A stretch of DNA of 64,000 nt from Micromonospora sp. WMMD961 (GCF_029626145.1 NZ_JARUBJ010000002.1:2076501-2140500), one strand, 5' to 3'. Counted from the stretch's first letter, positions 34,635 through 44,299 are shown. Notes: generated from the letters alone by a model not told the origin. Translations and numbers: made by a program.

Positions 34635-34768
34635 TGTTGTACCTCCCCAGGTGCCAGTGAAAGACAACGCTGTCTGAACCCCATAGTCAATGGTTTCCGG
34701 CTGGTAGCCATCGTGATCCACTCGGATTCGCTGACGTCGCGCGTCCCGGCCCGGTCGGCGGGCAGGGC

Positions 34769-35503
34769 TCAGAACGTCAACACGCGGAACTCGCCCACCG
34801 GCCGGAACCCGAGGCGGCGGTAGACCGACTCGCCGATCGGCGACGAGGTGAGTGCGGCGGTGCGGGCGCCCCGCTCGCTGGCCAGACGCAGCGCCGCCCT
34901 GGTCATCGCCGCGCCGACGCCCCTGCGGCGCTGCTCGGGCTGCGTACCCACGAAGTAGAGCGTGACCAGGCCGTGGCTGAGCCAGGCGACGGCCGTTCCG
35001 ACGACCTGGCCGTCGTCCAGGTGGCCAGCCAGTCTGATCACCGTGCCGTCGCCGGAGAACGCCTTCTCCCGCTCGATCGTCGCCGCCACGCCGTCCGTCG
35101 GGATTCCGGACACCCGGGCATAGGCCGCGACGAACGCGGCCAGGTCGGTGGTCTCGGCGATGTGCAGACCGGCCGGGGACGGGCCTTCCGCCGCCTCGTC
35201 GACCACCGCAGTCATGATCGGCAGGCGGGCGATCTCGGCGGCGCCGAGGGAGACCAGGCCGTCGGCCGCGCCGGGGTCGCTGTCCGGACCAACCCACCAC
35301 ACCCGGGGTACGCCGTGCAGGCGCTGCCGTGCCTCGGCGAGCGCGTCCTGCGGTGCGCGCCCGGCCACGCGCAGCACGCCGTTGAGAGTCGGGTGCGGCA
35401 CGTCGCTGCGGTAGGTCGGGAGATCCGGACCGCCGACCGGACCGATGTTCCAACCGAGCAGGTACGCCCGGTGCGCGGCCAGCACCGTGTCCAGAGACGC
35501 CAT
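34769..35503 (-). CDS. GNAT family N-acetyltransferase
   Basis: This encodes 244 residues from ATG 35503 (MASLDTVLAAHRAYLLGWN). An N-terminal half of about 110 residues without a recognised motif is followed by a GNAT domain with VVGTAVAWLSHGLVTLYFVG, the acetyl-CoA loop TQPEQRRRGVGAAMTRAAL and ESVYRRLGFRPVGEFRVL. Two-lobed GNATs of this shape are common in actinomycetes and their targets unknown. It diverges from the TetR-type gene at 35605 across 101 bases, a typical regulator-target arrangement. Confidence 0.84.
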   Translation of the reverse strand: MASLDTVLAAHRAYLLGWNIGPVGGPDLPTYRSDVPHPTLNGVLRVAGRAPQDALAEARQRLHGVPRVWWVGPDSDPGAADGLVSLGAAEIARLPIMTAVVDEAAEGPSPAGLHIAETTDLAAFVAAYARVSGIPTDGVAATIEREKAFSGDGTVIRLAGHLDDGQVVGTAVAWLSHGLVTLYFVGTQPEQRRRGVGAAMTRAALRLASERGARTAALTSSPIGESVYRRLGFRPVGEFRVLTF

Positions 35504-35604
35504 GGTCTGGATCGTAACCGAGCCGGACATTCCTCGGCCGGCGAGAACAGGCTGTGACCAGCAGTACTTTGTCGATCGTTCCAGATCACGGGTAGCGTTC
35601 AGCC

Positions 35605-36186
35605 ATGGCACGTACCCGTGAGTTCGACCTCGACACCGCCGTCGAGGCCGCCATGGACGTGTTCCGGCGCAAGGGCTACGAGGGCACCTCGATGCGCGAC
35701 CTGTCGGAGGCGACCGGCCTGGGCAGCGGCTCGATCTACGCCGCGTTCGGCAGCAAGGACGGCCTCTACCTGGCGGTGCTGGACCTGTACCGGCAGCGGT
35801 ACGCCGCGCCGATGGTCGACCTGCTGCGCTCCGGCAACGACGCGCGAGCGGTCATCCGGGAGGTGTTCATCGGCGCTGTCGACGACATCACCGGCGACGG
35901 CCGGCACCTCTCCTGTCTGATCGTCGGCGCGTCGATGGAACGGGCCCACCAGGACGTCCGGGTCGCCGACCGGCTCCGCTCGACCACCCAGTCCCTGGAG
36001 GCGGCGCTCTACGACCTGTTGGCCGAGGCGCAGTTGCGGGGCCAGATCACGTCCGGCCGCAGCGCCACGGATCTGGCCGGCTTCCTGGTGACCAGCCTCC
36101 AGGGCCTGCGGGTGATGGGCGCCATCAACCCGGATCGGGCGGCGCTGACGCGCTACGCCGAGGTCGCGCTCACCTGCTTGGACTGA
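35605..36186 (+). CDS. TetR-family regulator (AcrR-like)
   Basis: This encodes 193 residues, ATG 35605. It has the canonical N-terminus FDLDTAVEAAMDVFRRKGYE with the HTH TSMRDLSEATGLGSGSIYAAFGSKDGLY. The C-terminal ligand domain contains HLSCLIVGASMER and the DLAGFLVTSLQGLRVMGAI segment of the TetR_C group that often controls oxidoreductases. It is divergent from the GNAT gene, which is its most likely target together with itself. Inducer unknown. Confidence 0.88.
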   Translation: MARTREFDLDTAVEAAMDVFRRKGYEGTSMRDLSEATGLGSGSIYAAFGSKDGLYLAVLDLYRQRYAAPMVDLLRSGNDARAVIREVFIGAVDDITGDGRHLSCLIVGASMERAHQDVRVADRLRSTTQSLEAALYDLLAEAQLRGQITSGRSATDLAGFLVTSLQGLRVMGAINPDRAALTRYAEVALTCLD

Positions 36187-36235
36187 GCCACCGGCCACGG
36201 TGGTCGGCCGTCACCCGAATGAGGAATCGAGCATT

Positions 36236-36269
36236 CGGGGCGGCCGCTTTCGACGAGGCGGCCGCCCCG
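36236..36269. terminator. bidirectional terminator between TetR and the DUF6458 gene
   Basis: cggggcggccgc (36236-36247) pairs with gcggccgccccg (36258-36269), a perfect 12-bp stem with a 10-base loop between two convergent genes. Confidence 0.8.
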
Positions 36270-36306
36270 GAATCACGTCGATCTGGCGGCTCTGCCAGCG
36301 GTGTTG

Positions 36307-36549
36307 TCACATCGGCGGGGCGATGTCCCGCCGCTCCTCGACCTGGCGGTACTCCACCGGCTGCTCGGTCGTGGTGACGACCTCGCGACGCCGGCCCCAG
36401 ACCAGCGTGGTCATGATCAGGCCGAGCACACCGGCTCCCATCAGGATCCAGCCGACCACGTCGAGGTTGACGCCGCCGACGCTGGCGTCCAGTGCGAAAG
36501 TGAGGATCGCGCCGAGCGCGATCAGGAAGATGCTGGTGCCGATACCCAC
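36307..36549 (-). CDS. DUF6458 family small membrane protein
   Basis: This encodes 80 residues. GTG 36549 is fixed by a perfect aaggagg ribosome-binding site. Two membrane helices (IGTSIFLIALGAILTFAL and VVGWILMGAGVLGLIMTTLVW) flank a short conserved loop DASVGGVNLD, followed by a charged cytoplasmic tail WGRRREVVTTT. This matches the small DUF6458 family of high-GC actinobacteria, function unknown. It sits between the TetR gene and the second tRNA pair. Confidence 0.85.
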   Translation of the reverse strand: MGIGTSIFLIALGAILTFALDASVGGVNLDVVGWILMGAGVLGLIMTTLVWGRRREVVTTTEQPVEYRQVEERRDIAPPM

Positions 36550-36698
36550 GACAGCCTCCTTAAGGGGGTGTGGTGCGCTGTCGGACCCTTCAGTACCCCG
36601 GAGGCGACCGGCGCAACCGCCGGCCGCCCAGGGTGCCGTGCCAGCCGATCTTGGCATCGGGTAGAGTCGCACCTGTCGCCGACGCGAGTCGGGGGCGC

Positions 36699-36771
36699 GC
36701 GGACGTAGCGCAGCTGGTAGCGCATCACCTTGCCAAGGTGAGGGTCGCGGGTTCGAATCCCGTCGTCCGCT
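36699..36771 (+). tRNA. tRNA-Gly (GCC), copy 2
   Basis: All 73 bases are identical to 33757-33829. The upstream flank differs apart from a TAGAGT -10-like box (36662-36667) at the same distance as the -10 of copy 1. The downstream spacer is unrelated. Confidence 0.97.
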
Positions 36772-36819
36772 CGCGATCTGCCCCATCGGGGCCTGACTGC
36801 CGGGTTCGGCGGTCGCCAC

Positions 36820-36894
36820 GGGCGATTGGCGCAGTGGGAGCGCGCTTCCTTGACACGGAAGAGGTCACTGGTTCAAACCCAGTATCGCCCACCA
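36820..36894 (+). tRNA. tRNA-Val (GAC), copy 2
   Basis: 75 bases with encoded CCA, identical to 33948-34022. It lies 48 bases after tRNA-Gly copy 2, with no tRNA-Cys between them. Confidence 0.97.
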
Positions 36895-36907
36895 CGTATT
36901 GCTGATG

Positions 36908-36946
36908 CACACCAGATCGGACAAGATCGACGTCCGGTCTGGTGTG
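36908..36946 (+). terminator. terminator of the second tRNA pair
   Basis: cacaccagatcggac (36908-36922) pairs with gtccggtctggtgtg (36932-36946): 15 bp with one T-G wobble and a 9-base loop, followed by ttcg. Its sequence is unrelated to the terminator of the first cluster. Confidence 0.85.
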
Positions 36947-37228
36947 TTCGAGATTCGAGCGATCCCTGAATCTCTCGATCCGGATGGACATCATCGACTA
37001 CGTCGATCTGTAGCACCATCTGGTTCATCACTACCCGAGCGGTATGCAACGCCTCTCCGGCAAGGGCCTCCTGGTCGGCGTACGTGCCGGCATCCGGTGA
37101 CGCCGTCGTGCCCTCGCGCGTCGGCGGCGTCCCGGTACGGGTGAGGTACGGGAATCGGCGGCGCCAGCCGGATTCCTAGTCTCCCTGAAGTCCGATCAAA
37201 GTACGGACGAACCAAGGGAGAGAGTCGA
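36947..37228. other. intergenic region before the NlpC/P60 gene
   Basis: No gene is seen. It contains a direct repeat of ggtacggg separated by three bases, a small hairpin (gaatcggc with gccggattc, 37151-37175) and, close to the gene, gtccg-N9-cggac. The ribosome-binding site aagggaga precedes the ATG. I could not match it to a known riboswitch. Confidence 0.45.
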
Positions 37229-38122
37229 ATGCTCACGAAGACGCCCGGCCGGCGACGCCGGTCACTTCCCGCGCTGCTGCTTGCCGTACCGGTGTTCCTG
37301 GCCACCAGCGTCGCCATGGCCACGCCGGCTTCGGCCGCGCCGATCGACAACCCGAGCCTGGAGATCCCGGTCGGCTGCCCGGGCGCCCGCGCGGTCATCC
37401 AGGTCGAGTGGGAGGGTACCCGCACCGCCAAGGTGCACTGGGAACTCACCGACACCAGCTCGGACGGCAGGTCGCCATTGATCAAGATCGCCGCCCGGGA
37501 TGACTCCGGCAACGGCCGGAGCTGGGTCTTCCGGAACGACGAGGTGGTGTTCGGGGTCGACGGCGGCTACGGCGCCTCTGCCAGCGGGGGCGGCATGTCC
37601 TGGGACCCGGCCGGGATCGCCCAGTTCAACCACCTGGAGGTGAAGGTCAGCAACGGTACGACCGAGCAGGGCACCGAGTGCTCGGTGACGAAGAAGACCT
37701 ACAACTACACCCGGCTCGCCTACCAGTACGCCCTCAACCAGGACGGCAAGCCCTACGTCCTGGGCGCTGACGGTCCGGACGCGTTCGACTGCTCCGGCCT
37801 GGTCAAGTTCGCCTACGAGCGGGTGGTCAACTTCCCCGGCTGGGGCGGCGTCAGGTCGTCGGCGCAGCAGTACGACTGGGCGCGTTCGGAGGCCAACAAC
37901 AACAATGCCGACCTCACCAACCTGAAGAGCCGCGACGCCATCCGGGTCAGCCGCAGCCAGCTCAAGGTCGGAGACCTGGTCTTCTACGACGGCCACGTCG
38001 GCCAGTACGCGGGCGGTGGGCAGTTGTACTCGGCCATGTCCCCGGCGTCGGGGATCGGCTACATGAGCGTCGACTACAAGTCCCCGCTGGGCTACTACCG
38101 GCTAGTCGGCGTCACCGGTTAG
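37229..38122 (+). CDS. secreted NlpC/P60 cell-wall hydrolase
   Basis: This encodes 297 residues from ATG 37229. A signal peptide with Arg-rich start ends near ASA-AP (about residue 37). A beta-rich N-terminal domain of about 110 residues with two cysteines precedes an NlpC/P60 peptidase (about 165-297). This carries catalytic Cys in PDAFDCSGLVKFAYE and His in VFYDGHVGQYAGGG, and ends YKSPLGYYRLVGV. Such enzymes cut peptide bonds in peptidoglycan stems. It is convergent with the large regulator gene and the two stop codons overlap by four bases. Confidence 0.88.
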   Translation: MLTKTPGRRRRSLPALLLAVPVFLATSVAMATPASAAPIDNPSLEIPVGCPGARAVIQVEWEGTRTAKVHWELTDTSSDGRSPLIKIAARDDSGNGRSWVFRNDEVVFGVDGGYGASASGGGMSWDPAGIAQFNHLEVKVSNGTTEQGTECSVTKKTYNYTRLAYQYALNQDGKPYVLGADGPDAFDCSGLVKFAYERVVNFPGWGGVRSSAQQYDWARSEANNNNADLTNLKSRDAIRVSRSQLKVGDLVFYDGHVGQYAGGGQLYSAMSPASGIGYMSVDYKSPLGYYRLVGVTG

Positions 38123-41100
38123 TCGGGAGCCGGCGGGTCCGCCCCGATCGCCCTCGCCTCTGTTGCGAGCGTTCCGAACCCCAGGTCGTGGGCGACCCGC
38201 TCGGCCCGGCCGGCCTCGTGCCGGGCCGCATCCGGCTCACCGGCCAGCGCCAGGGCACCGGCCAGGCCCACCCGTGCCCTGGTCTCCAGATAGCGGTACG
38301 AGTGCCGCCTCGCCATCGCAACCCCGTCCCGGAGTACGTCGAGCGCCTGTGCGATCTCGCCGTTCTCCCGGAGCGCGTTTCCGAGCGTGCCGGCGGTCAT
38401 CGCCTGGGCCCGCCGGTCGTACGTCTTGCCCGCGAGATCGTGTGCCTGCCGGGCCAGGCTCAACCCGCTGGCGAGGTTCCGCCGGTCGATCTCCAGCCGA
38501 CTCATCTCGTCCAGGGTGGACAGTTCGCCGCGCAGGTCGCCGCGCCGCCGGTAGCCGCGCAGGACGGTGTCGAGCTGCTCGGCCGCGTCGACGAGTTCAC
38601 CACGCTGCCGGAGTACGCTCGCCAGGTTTCCCCGGTTGACAAGCGCGGAACGCGAGCGCCCCGTCGCCTTGTTGATCTCCAGCGCGGCGGTGAGGCTCGT
38701 CGCGGCGTCCTCGCAGCGACCACGGTCGAGCATGATCATGCCGATGCCGTTCAGGACCGCCGCGCGGATGTGCCCCAGGGGCTCGGACGCGGTCAGGTCG
38801 AGGGCTCGGCCGAACCACGTCTCGGCGTCGGCCAGCCGGCCGAACTCGTAGTACTGCCAGCCGACGTTGTGGGAGAGGTAGGCCGCCGCCGCGTCCCAGC
38901 CGCACTCCTGCGCCAGCCGCAGGGCGGTGAGCGCGTCCTCGAGACCTTCGAGGTCGCGACCGACCATGCTCCGGACCTGCCCCCTGGACATCAGCATCGC
39001 CGCCCGCGCCCGGCGGTCGGCCGAACGCTCCGCCGCCGACCAGCCGGCCCCGACGATCCGGGTCCAGCCGTCCACGTGCGGGTTGACCAGGAAGTAGCCG
39101 CGCAGCTGGTCGGCGATCCGCCAGGCGAAGTCGGCGAGCCCGTCGTCCCGGCCCGCCTGCTCGGCCAGCAGCACCAGCGCGCTCGTCTCGGCGGCGAGCC
39201 AGGCCGCCGCCCCCTTCTCGTCCGGGAACTGGTCCTCCGGCCGGGGATGGCCGGTGAGCCGGACCATCTGGGGTAGCACCCAGTCCATCGCGGCGGTCAC
39301 CCGTTCGGCGTACGAGGCCAGCAGCCGTGCGAAGGCGTCGTGCCGGGACCGGCCGGTCTCCGCCTCGACCAGCTTGCCGGCGTAGAGCCGGAGCAGGTCG
39401 TGGAACCGGAACCGGTGCGCCGAGTACTGCAGCAGCATGTTGGCGTCGAGCAGTTCGTCCAGGATCCGCTCGGCCGTGGCGTCGTCCGTGTCGAGCAGGG
39501 CGCCGGTGGCGGTCACTCCGAAGTCCTGCGCGGGGTGCAGCGCGCAGAGCCGGAACGCGCGCCGGGCCGGTTCGCTGAGACTGTCGTAGCTGAGCTGGAA
39601 GCTGGCCAGTACGCTCGTCGACCCGTCGTCGAGCTGGGCGAGGCGGCCACTCTCGTCACGCAGCCGCTGCACCAGGTCGCCGATCGTCCACGACGGACGG
39701 CTCGCCAGCCGCGCCGCCGCGATCCGCAATGCGAGCGGAAGGTGACCGCAGACGCCCGTCAGCTCCTGCGCGGACCGGGGGTCGGCTGCGACCCGCTCGC
39801 CGCCGGCCGCGGCCGCGATCATCTCGAGCGACTCGGCCGCCGTCAGGGTGCCGAGCGGCACCGAGGCCGCGACCTCCAGCCCGCGCAGCAGCCGCCGGCT
39901 CGTGACCAGGACGTCACTTCGGCCGGTACCGGGCAGCAGTGGCAGCACCTGCGCCGCGTCGCTCGCGTTGTCGAGCACGACGAGCATCCGGCGCCCGGCC
40001 AACTCGGTACGCAACAGGGCCGAGTCCTCGACGAGGTCGCCACCGACGCGGTCGACGGGCACGCCGAGCGCCCGCAGGAACCGGCCGAGGACCGCCGTCG
40101 GGGGAACGGGCTCGGCTGAGGCGCCGCCCAGATCGGCATAGAGCTGGCCGCCGGGATACCGCGGGCGCAGCCGGTGCCCGGCGGTGTGCGCCAGGGCGGT
40201 CTTCCCCGATCCGGCCGCACCGTGTACGAGGACGACTCGCGACGACGCGTGCCGCAGCTCGTGCCCCGTACGCGCGACGGCGGCGACGATGCGGGCGAGC
40301 TCCGGCTCCCGGCCGACGAACCCGGCCGGGGCGGCCGGCAGCTGCTGGACCACGTTGCGGGCCGCCCTCCCGGGTACCCGCCCGCGCTGCTGGAGCACAC
40401 CTACGTGGGCGTCCCGTAGCAGCTCCCCGGGATCGAGCCCGAGCTGTTCGCGCAGGTTGGCCCGAACGCGCTGGTAGGCCGCCAGCGCCTCCGCCTGCCG
40501 TCCGCTGGCCGCCAGCGTGACGATCAGTGCGGTGTGCAGCGGCTCGTGGAACTCCAACCGATCGGCCAGCTCACGCAGGTGCGGCAGCGGCCGCTCCGGC
40601 TCGCCGACGTCCCGGGCGACCTCGGCGAAGCGCCGCAGCAGGGTGGCGTACTCCTCGGTGACCGAGGCGAGCAGCGGGTCGCCGGCCAGCTCGTCCAGGT
40701 CGCACCCGCCCCGCCACAGCTCCGCCGCCCGGGCGAGGAGCGTGAGCGCGTACTCGGGCGACGCGTCGTGCGCCTGCGCAGCCAACTGCCGGAGTCGGGC
40801 CAGGTCGAGCTGTTCGGCGGTGGCGACGAGGCGGTAGCCCGACGGGGTCGGGACGATGAGGCGCTGGCCCGAGGGCTCGACCAGCCGGCGTAGTCGGGTG
40901 AGGTGCGTACGCAGTAGCTTCGTCGCGTCCTCCGACGAGTAACGGCCCCGCAGCAGTTCGCGGAGGGAGTCCCGGGGGACCGGTTCCGGGGCGCCGAGGG
41001 CGAGCTTCGCGAGCAGTACCCGTTGGGTGGCCGAGCCGACGGCGACGGTTTCGTTCCCGCGTCGAAGTTCGAGCGGCCCCAGCACCCGGATCTGTACGGG

Positions 41101-41409
41101 CGCACCGGGGTCGGCCACCCGGCCCGGCTCGTACGCCCGCGTCGCCGCGGCGGCCGAGGTGTGCAGCGCTTCCCTGGCCCCATCGTCGAGGCCGAGCGCT
41201 GCCGCGATAGCCATCACCGAAGCGTGTCTCGGCCTGGTGCTCCGGCCCTGTTCCAGGTCCCGGAGCGCGGCGATGCTGAGGCCGGCACGGACCGCCAGCT
41301 CGCGCTGGGTCAGCCCGCTGTGCAGGCGGTACGTCCGGAGCAGCCTGCCCACCGTGGGTCGGCCGGACGGCGGTTTCGGGGCATCCGCCGAGGCTGTGCC
41401 GTTGCCCAT
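38119..41409 (-). CDS. large XRE-SARP-STAND-TPR transcriptional regulator (AfsR-like)
   Basis: This encodes 1096 residues from ATG 41409, chosen because TACCAT lies six bases upstream (leaderless pattern); an ATG at 41427 adds six residues. Domains in order are XRE helix-turn-helix (LLRTYRLHSGLTQRELAVRAGLS), an OmpR-type winged helix plus bacterial transcriptional activator domain as in SARPs (LGPLELRRGNETVAVGSATQ, YAEVARDVGEP region), an NB-ARC/STAND ATPase with Walker A VHGAAGSGKTALA and Walker B RMLVVLDNASD, and C-terminal TPR repeats (HNVGWQYYEFGRLADAETWF, ALVNRGNLASVLRQRGELVD). AfsR-type proteins switch on specialised metabolism. An extra XRE domain in front is a known actinobacterial variant. 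It may control the ABC operon next to it, which is inferred. Confidence 0.9.
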   Translation of the reverse strand: MGNGTASADAPKPPSGRPTVGRLLRTYRLHSGLTQRELAVRAGLSIAALRDLEQGRSTRPRHASVMAIAAALGLDDGAREALHTSAAAATRAYEPGRVADPGAPVQIRVLGPLELRRGNETVAVGSATQRVLLAKLALGAPEPVPRDSLRELLRGRYSSEDATKLLRTHLTRLRRLVEPSGQRLIVPTPSGYRLVATAEQLDLARLRQLAAQAHDASPEYALTLLARAAELWRGGCDLDELAGDPLLASVTEEYATLLRRFAEVARDVGEPERPLPHLRELADRLEFHEPLHTALIVTLAASGRQAEALAAYQRVRANLREQLGLDPGELLRDAHVGVLQQRGRVPGRAARNVVQQLPAAPAGFVGREPELARIVAAVARTGHELRHASSRVVLVHGAAGSGKTALAHTAGHRLRPRYPGGQLYADLGGASAEPVPPTAVLGRFLRALGVPVDRVGGDLVEDSALLRTELAGRRMLVVLDNASDAAQVLPLLPGTGRSDVLVTSRRLLRGLEVAASVPLGTLTAAESLEMIAAAAGGERVAADPRSAQELTGVCGHLPLALRIAAARLASRPSWTIGDLVQRLRDESGRLAQLDDGSTSVLASFQLSYDSLSEPARRAFRLCALHPAQDFGVTATGALLDTDDATAERILDELLDANMLLQYSAHRFRFHDLLRLYAGKLVEAETGRSRHDAFARLLASYAERVTAAMDWVLPQMVRLTGHPRPEDQFPDEKGAAAWLAAETSALVLLAEQAGRDDGLADFAWRIADQLRGYFLVNPHVDGWTRIVGAGWSAAERSADRRARAAMLMSRGQVRSMVGRDLEGLEDALTALRLAQECGWDAAAAYLSHNVGWQYYEFGRLADAETWFGRALDLTASEPLGHIRAAVLNGIGMIMLDRGRCEDAATSLTAALEINKATGRSRSALVNRGNLASVLRQRGELVDAAEQLDTVLRGYRRRGDLRGELSTLDEMSRLEIDRRNLASGLSLARQAHDLAGKTYDRRAQAMTAGTLGNALRENGEIAQALDVLRDGVAMARRHSYRYLETRARVGLAGALALAGEPDAARHEAGRAERVAHDLGFGTLATEARAIGADPPAPD

Positions 41410-41539
41410 CCGGCGATGGTAGGACATCGATCCACGCCCGACCATGTGCCCTTGGTGAAGGCAGCGCTACCCGTCCGCCGCGCGGGTCGGGGCTGCTTGC
41501 GGCCGGCGAGCTGCGGCACCGCCGGCTCGCGGGTACCGC

Positions 41540-44299
41540 TCACTCGCCGGCGCGGAGTACCTCGCTCAGCCGGTCGCGTCGCCGCAGCGCCGACTCGACC
41601 GGTACGACAGTGACGGCCGCCGCCAGCAGGGCCACGCTCACCAGGCCGAGCAACCACCACGGCAGGACCGCCGCCGGGTCGGCGCCCTGGCCGGTGAGCA
41701 GTCGCACGTCGAGCGGGCCGAGCGTCAGGCGTGCGAGCAGGGCCCCGAGGAGCGGGCCGCACACCGCGGCGACCACGACCGGGGGTAGCACCTCTGCGGC
41801 GGCGACCCAACGGGCGTCGCGTGGCCGCAGGCCGAGGGTCCGCAGTCGGGTCAGGGTCTGCCACCGCTGCGACGCACCCGCGGCGGCGGCGAGCGCGAGG
41901 CCGAGCAGTCCCAGCGCCAGCAGCACCGCGGCGGCCGTCCACGCCAGCCCCAGCAGCCCTGCGGTCAGCGGAGCCGCTCGCTGCGCCCGCAGGACGTCCG
42001 CGCGCAGCACGACGTCGGCGGTGACGCCGCTGTTCGACACGGCCCGCGCCGCGCCGGGGCCGGTCACCCAGACCGTATCCGGGACGGCGGGCAGTCCGGC
42101 GGCGGCGAGGGCAGCGGCGTCCACGATGACGACGTCGCCGGCGCCGCCGACGGAGGGAGCGGTACCGACCGCAGCGAGATGGATCGCCGGAGCGCCGTCC
42201 CGGGGTAGTTGCAACTGCGTGCCGGTCCGCAGCTCGCCGTCGCTCGATCGGACCAGCGCGGGGACGATCCCGGGGCCAGGGCCGGGTGCCCTGAGCCGGG
42301 CCAGCGCTGGCGCGTCGGGCAGCGGGGTGGTGGCCAGCAGACGTTGGAACGCGGCGGTGTCCACGATGACCAGTCGTGGGGTGAGCGGCGTCGATTCGGT
42401 GAAGACGCGCGCCGAGTCGGTCACCTGCGCGACGACGACCTGTCCTACCCCTGGTGCGGCGGCGATGCGCTCGGCGAGTGCGGGCGTGGCGGTCTCGGCA
42501 TCGGTGCCGATGTCGAGTCGGGCGTCGGCGCCGACGGTGCTCCACGAGCCGTCGGCCATCCCCCGGGTGATGGTGGTGCCGAGGATGAGCGCGAACGACG
42601 TGAGCGCCGTGGTGCTGACCAGAACCAGCAGCGGCAGCGCGCGCCCGGCCGTTGTGGCCGCCTGGGCGGCACCGAACACGGCCAACGGGCGGCGCGAGCG
42701 CAGGGCCTGTCGGAGCGCGAAGCGCGCCCCGACGGGCACCAGCCGGAGCAGGGCGAGCGCGCCGACGAGCGCGCCGAGAGAGAGGGCGCTGATCGGCAGG
42801 ATCAGGTCGCCGGTCGGCTCACCGGTGTCGCCGGCGGGGGCCACGGGCAGGAGCCCGCGCTGGTGCAGTGTGATGAAGGCGGCGACCGCGGCGATCAGGA
42901 CGGCGGCCTCCACGGCGGCGCGGCGCAGCTGGCCGGTGGCCCGGATCCAACGCCGAGCGGCCGGGTTGGCGGGTTGGCGCCGGTCGCGGCTGGCGCGGGC
43001 GGCGGCGAGGGTGCCGAATGCCGGCCCGGCGACGGCACCGGCCAGGACCACGGGAACGGCCCAGGTCCAGGAGACGCCCGGAGCGGCAGCGCGGGCGAGC
43101 GTGAGCCCGACGGCGGCGGCCGACAGGGACACCACCGTGGACTCGATGATCAGTTCCGCACCGAGGTCGGGTAGCGCCGCGCCGCGCTGCCGGGCGGCGC
43201 TCAGCGCCGGGGTACGGCGGCGGACCAGCAGGTCGGCGGCGAGTAGCAGGACCAGTGCCGTGGCGGTCAGCACCCCGGCGAGCAGGACGGCGGCCTGTGC
43301 GGAGGAGACGCTGATCTGGGTACGGGCGTCGCGCAGAGCGGTGTCGAGCTGCGATTCCCACCTCAGGGACTGGTCGCGGTCGTTCGATGAGCCGGAGGTC
43401 GCCTTGAGCGTGACCACCTGGCTGGCGAGCGGCGCGGTGGCGTCCCAGGTGAGCGCGTCGGGAAAGGGTGCGAAGTGGACGGTACGCCGCAGTTGGTCCT
43501 CGTTCACGGCGAGCCGGGCGTCCGGTAACGACGCGCGCGACAGCAGGCCGCCGAACCGGGTGATGCCCACGCCGTCGGCGCCGGGCACGGGGCTCAGCAG
43601 CGCCGGGGCGAGCCGCCAGGCGGGGTCGGCGCTGTCCGTGGGTCGGTAGACCCCGCTGATCCTTACGTCCGTCGCGCGGCCCTGGCCGTCCTTGGTCGGG
43701 ATCCGATCGCCGGGGCCGAGGCCGAGTGCCGTGGCGTCCGCCTCGGAGAGGCCGACCTGCACTGGCCAGGGCGGTCCGTCGTAGGGGGTCTCGACGTACT
43801 CGTCGGAGGCGGTGGGGCCGGGCGCGCTGCCGGCGGTCCAGGTCACCTCGGGTCCGCCGAGGTCGTCGGACAGGTAGGTGAACTGGAAGGTACGCGGGAC
43901 GCTGCCGTCGGTGATGCTGAGGATCGGGCCGTTGACAGCAGCGACGGGCGGGAGCAGCGCGGCGTCCAGGTCGGGTCCGAGCGCATAGGTCGCCCGGGCG
44001 CGGAAGTCGTCGACGTCGTCGGCGAGGCGGGGCATCCGGACCCGGCCGCCGGTCGGGCCGTTGTCGCGTTCCCAGTCGGCGTGTACGAGGACGTTCGCGT
44101 CGCGGCCGGCGCGGCGGACCGTGTCCTGGACGGCGTCGTCGGCGGCAGCGCGGAACAGCGCCGGCACGGCCCCGGCGAGCAGCGCGACGGCCGCGACGAC
44201 GGCGGCGGTGAGCAGCAGCGGTCCGGCATCGGCGCGGCCACGGCCGCGGATGCTGGGCCAGTGCAGCACCGGCCACCGGCGGGTCAGCCACCGGTTCAC
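41540..44299 (-). CDS. FtsX-like ABC transporter permease (distal gene of operon)
   Basis: This encodes 919 residues from GTG 44299, overlapping the upstream permease stop (GTGA). It has an N-terminal membrane helix (LLLTAAVVAAVALLAGAVPALF), a large extracytoplasmic domain, a middle group of helices, a second extracytoplasmic domain and three C-terminal helices with the FtsX-type motif RWQTLTRLRTLGLRPRDARWV. It ends RRRDRLSEVLRAGE. Double-module permeases of this size belong to MacB/LolC-like mechanotransmission systems rather than ordinary pumps. It probably pairs with the permease encoded just before it. Confidence 0.85.
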   Translation of the reverse strand: MNRWLTRRWPVLHWPSIRGRGRADAGPLLLTAAVVAAVALLAGAVPALFRAAADDAVQDTVRRAGRDANVLVHADWERDNGPTGGRVRMPRLADDVDDFRARATYALGPDLDAALLPPVAAVNGPILSITDGSVPRTFQFTYLSDDLGGPEVTWTAGSAPGPTASDEYVETPYDGPPWPVQVGLSEADATALGLGPGDRIPTKDGQGRATDVRISGVYRPTDSADPAWRLAPALLSPVPGADGVGITRFGGLLSRASLPDARLAVNEDQLRRTVHFAPFPDALTWDATAPLASQVVTLKATSGSSNDRDQSLRWESQLDTALRDARTQISVSSAQAAVLLAGVLTATALVLLLAADLLVRRRTPALSAARQRGAALPDLGAELIIESTVVSLSAAAVGLTLARAAAPGVSWTWAVPVVLAGAVAGPAFGTLAAARASRDRRQPANPAARRWIRATGQLRRAAVEAAVLIAAVAAFITLHQRGLLPVAPAGDTGEPTGDLILPISALSLGALVGALALLRLVPVGARFALRQALRSRRPLAVFGAAQAATTAGRALPLLVLVSTTALTSFALILGTTITRGMADGSWSTVGADARLDIGTDAETATPALAERIAAAPGVGQVVVAQVTDSARVFTESTPLTPRLVIVDTAAFQRLLATTPLPDAPALARLRAPGPGPGIVPALVRSSDGELRTGTQLQLPRDGAPAIHLAAVGTAPSVGGAGDVVIVDAAALAAAGLPAVPDTVWVTGPGAARAVSNSGVTADVVLRADVLRAQRAAPLTAGLLGLAWTAAAVLLALGLLGLALAAAAGASQRWQTLTRLRTLGLRPRDARWVAAAEVLPPVVVAAVCGPLLGALLARLTLGPLDVRLLTGQGADPAAVLPWWLLGLVSVALLAAAVTVVPVESALRRRDRLSEVLRAGE

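Noticed and set aside
33757..36894. Genomic island or integrated element at the tRNA genes
   Set aside because: No integrase, excisionase, transposase or partial tRNA att duplicate is seen; both tRNA copies are complete with their own terminators.
36947..37228. Possible c-di-AMP (ydaO) riboswitch before the NlpC/P60 gene
   Set aside because: Such riboswitches often precede wall hydrolases in actinomycetes, but I could not find the conserved core motifs, only small unrelated hairpins.
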